From JACVRW01 sp963846505 (lineage in GTDB: Bacteria; Actinomycetota; Thermoleophilia; Solirubrobacterales; Thermoleophilaceae), in assembly GCA_963846505.1 (NCBI GenBank), contig CAWJWD010000002.1, positions 186,001 through 250,000 of the forward strand: 64,000 bases of DNA. Reading direction: 5' to 3'. Below the pieces are notes generated by a model. That model did no database searches and was not told the origin of the DNA. It saw nothing but the letters and a program-made list of their open reading frames with translations. Both the position numbers and the translations under genes were made by a program. Below are positions 62,504 to 64,000 of this stretch, in pieces (the stretch's first letter is position 1; every line of letters begins with the position of its first letter).

Positions 62504-62968
62504 GTGAGTTCGGAAGTCAAACCAACCAAGCGCGTGTGCTCGGTCGCCGACGCGCTGGCGGTCGTGGGCGATCGCTACTCCCTGCTCGTCGTGCGCGAGA
62601 TCGGCTACGGCTACCGGCGCTTCGGCGAGCTCGCCGGCTACACCGGCGCTCCCCGCGACGTCCTGACCTCCCGGCTGCGCAAGCTGGAGCAGGTCGGGCT
62701 GATCGAGCGCCGGCTCTACTCCGAGCGTCCGGCCCGCCACGAGTATCACCTCACCGAGGCAGGACAGCAGCTGCGTCCGATCGTGCTCGCGCTCAAGGAG
62801 TGGGGCGACCAGCAGCGCCAGCCCGGGGGCGAGCCGGTCGTCTTCCACCACACCTGCGGCGCCGAGTTCCATCCGCTGACCGTCTGCGCCGCCTGCCGCG
62901 AGCCGGTCGGGGAGGGCGAGCTGACCGTGTCCGGGGGAACGCACCCCGTGCACGGCACGCCCTGGTGA
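62504..62968 (+). CDS. HxlR-family transcriptional regulator
   Basis: 154 residues. VADALAVVGDRYSLLVVREI, YGYRRFGELAGYTGAPRDVL, TSRLRKLEQVGLIERRLYSE is the HxlR/MarR-like winged helix; HEYHLTEAGQQLRPIVLAL follows. The C-terminal CGAEFHPLTVCAACREPV carries a CxxC-type site that may bind metal or sense oxidants. Start is GTG 62504. Confidence 0.9.
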   Translation: MSSEVKPTKRVCSVADALAVVGDRYSLLVVREIGYGYRRFGELAGYTGAPRDVLTSRLRKLEQVGLIERRLYSERPARHEYHLTEAGQQLRPIVLALKEWGDQQRQPGGEPVVFHHTCGAEFHPLTVCAACREPVGEGELTVSGGTHPVHGTPW

Positions 62969-62976
62969 GGGTCCCG

Positions 62977-64000
62977 CTAGCCCTTCCCTGGAGCGCTTTC
63001 CGCCGCGTCGCGCCGCTCTCGCTCGACGGCGCGCGCGACCTCCACGCGCGAGGAGACGCCGAGCTTGACGAAGATGTTGCGCAGGTGGGACTCGATCGTC
63101 TTGCCGCTGAGGAACAGCTGCTCGGCGATCTCGCGGTTGGTCTTGCGGTCGGTGACGAGCTCGGCGATCTCGCGCTCGCGGCTGGTCAGCGCCCCGACGC
63201 CGGCGTCCTCGCCCGCGGCCGGTCCGCGCACCTCGGCGCGCGCGCCGAGCTTGCGCAGGTCGCGGCGCGCCTGGTCTCGCGCTCGTACGCAACCGGCGCG
63301 GTCGAAGTCGCGCTCGGCCTCGCGCAGCGCCTCGACGGCGCCGGCGCGGTCCCCCGCCGCCGCGAGCGCGTTGCCCATCAGCGCGCGCGAGAAGGCCGCC
63401 TGCAGCCCCGCCCCGACGGCGGCCGCGTCGGCCGCCGAGCGCTCCGCGGCCGTGGCCGCCTCGGCCGGCTCGCCGGTCGCCAGCAGGAAGGCCGCACGGG
63501 TCCGGCCCGACACCGCGGCCGGGACGCGCAGCCCCAGCTCGGCCGCGTTGCGCTCGGAGCGCCGCACGTACTCCTCGGCCCGTTCGGGCTGGTCGCGCAC
63601 CAGCTCCGCCAGGGCGAACATCTCCCAGTCGAAGCAGCGCTCGACCGGGATCTTCTGCTCCAGCTCGTCGCCGCAGACGGCGCGCATGATCTCGTACGCG
63701 CGCTCGTGCTCGCCGAGCTCGAACCAGGCACAGCCAAGCGCCCAGCCGGGCCCGCCGCCCGCCGAGGGCATCGTGCCGCCCGTCATCCGCCCACCGACGC
63801 TGGCGCTCTCCTCGCAGGCCGCGATCGTGCCCTCGAGGTCGCCCGAGTAGTAGCGCGCCCAGGCCTGCTCGAACAGCGCCCAGAACAAGTAGTGGGGATT
63901 GGCCGCCACGCGGGCGGCCTCGACGGCCGTCTCGCACAGCTCGATCGCCTCCGCCATGCGGCCCTGCATCTCGAACGGGTAGCCCTTGACGAGCATCATC
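62977..64000 (-). CDS. LuxR-type regulator with TPR-like region, 5' end beyond the window
   Basis: At least 340 residues are visible; the frame is open to the window edge, so the N-terminus (possibly an ATPase or sensor domain) is missing. The visible part is a helical TPR-like array (residues roughly 10-250), then a LuxR HTH, GALTSREREIAELVTDRKTN, REIAEQLFLSGKTIESHLRN, IFVKLGVSSRVEVARAV. This fits a large LAL/MalT-type regulator truncated by the window. Confidence 0.85.
   Translation of the reverse strand, partial: MMLVKGYPFEMQGRMAEAIELCETAVEAARVAANPHYLFWALFEQAWARYYSGDLEGTIAACEESASVGGRMTGGTMPSAGGGPGWALGCAWFELGEHERAYEIMRAVCGDELEQKIPVERCFDWEMFALAELVRDQPERAEEYVRRSERNAAELGLRVPAAVSGRTRAAFLLATGEPAEAATAAERSAADAAAVGAGLQAAFSRALMGNALAAAGDRAGAVEALREAERDFDRAGCVRARDQARRDLRKLGARAEVRGPAAGEDAGVGALTSREREIAELVTDRKTNREIAEQLFLSGKTIESHLRNIFVKLGVSSRVEVARAVERERRDAAESAPGKG

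Noticed and set aside
1..64000. CRISPR arrays, insertion sequences or rRNA genes
   Set aside because: No regularly spaced short repeats, no transposase motifs and no rRNA sequence were seen on either strand.

Overview
The window looks like a chromosome segment from a very high-GC actinobacterium. Strongly GC-biased third codon positions, frequent GTG starts, NTGA start/stop overlaps, an actinobacterial-type SOS box and the gene families point to the Thermoleophilia (Solirubrobacter / Conexibacter / Patulibacter type). That placement is inference; no 16S gene is present.

Layout. 1-8.9 kb: purine biosynthesis (purC tail, purS, purQ, purL, purF, purN, purH) with recQ between purF and purN. 8.9-10.5 kb: an ArsR-type regulator with a clear operator, and a winged-helix protein. 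10.5-12.2 kb: a tRNA cluster. It holds a tRNA-Lys(UUU) split by a cyanobacterial-type group I intron, an HTH/LAGLIDADG-like ORF just upstream whose start abuts a perfect LexA box, tRNA-Glu(UUC) and tRNA-Val(UAC). 12.1-20.6 kb: an 8.4-kb integrative element in tRNA-Val, bounded by an 82-bp perfect direct repeat. It carries an excisionase-like protein, a tyrosine integrase with an inserted HTH, a proteasome-beta/HslV-like Ntn hydrolase, a PD-(D/E)XK-like nuclease, an HNH-like protein, a Phd/Doc pair and several small unknowns.

20.7-28 kb: accessory metabolism (cupin, aldo/keto reductase, transglycosylase-like protein, P450, cardiolipin-synthase-like PLD) and a HipB/HipT-like toxin-antitoxin pair with two palindromic operators. 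28-32.5 kb: a tightly overlapping lipid-modification operon (small membrane protein, FAD oxidoreductase, DUF1365, Cfa-type methyltransferase, alpha/beta hydrolase). 32.5-41 kb: a stand-alone cNMP-binding domain protein, a saccharopine-dehydrogenase-like enzyme, a GH3 hydrolase, and two paralogous secreted proteins flanking an APC permease.

41-50.6 kb: a phosphate/polyphosphate cluster. ppk1, ppx and sixA handle polyphosphate and phosphohistidine; pstSCAB-phoU takes up phosphate; two OmpR/PhoB-type DNA-binding proteins lie next to 11-bp-periodic PHO-box-like repeats. 50.6-54 kb: a PHP-type phosphatase and a membrane/cupredoxin gene set ending in a 42-residue membrane peptide. 54-59 kb: alkylation repair (Ada-AlkA, Ogt), SRPBCC, a Baeyer-Villiger-type monooxygenase and TetR. 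59-64 kb: a DUF2283 gene pair, an AbrB-type transporter, two CrcB/Fluc subunits, an alpha/beta hydrolase with a divergent HxlR regulator, and a LuxR-type regulator cut by the window end.

Caution: many housekeeping genes at 3.7-8.7, 28.8-32.5, 42.9-46.2 and 55.1 kb are interrupted by single-base shifts, mostly one surplus C after a G (or G after a C), often at a codon junction. Because purF, purN, purH, pstB and ppk1 are all hit, I treat these as probable sequence errors and annotate whole genes across them.
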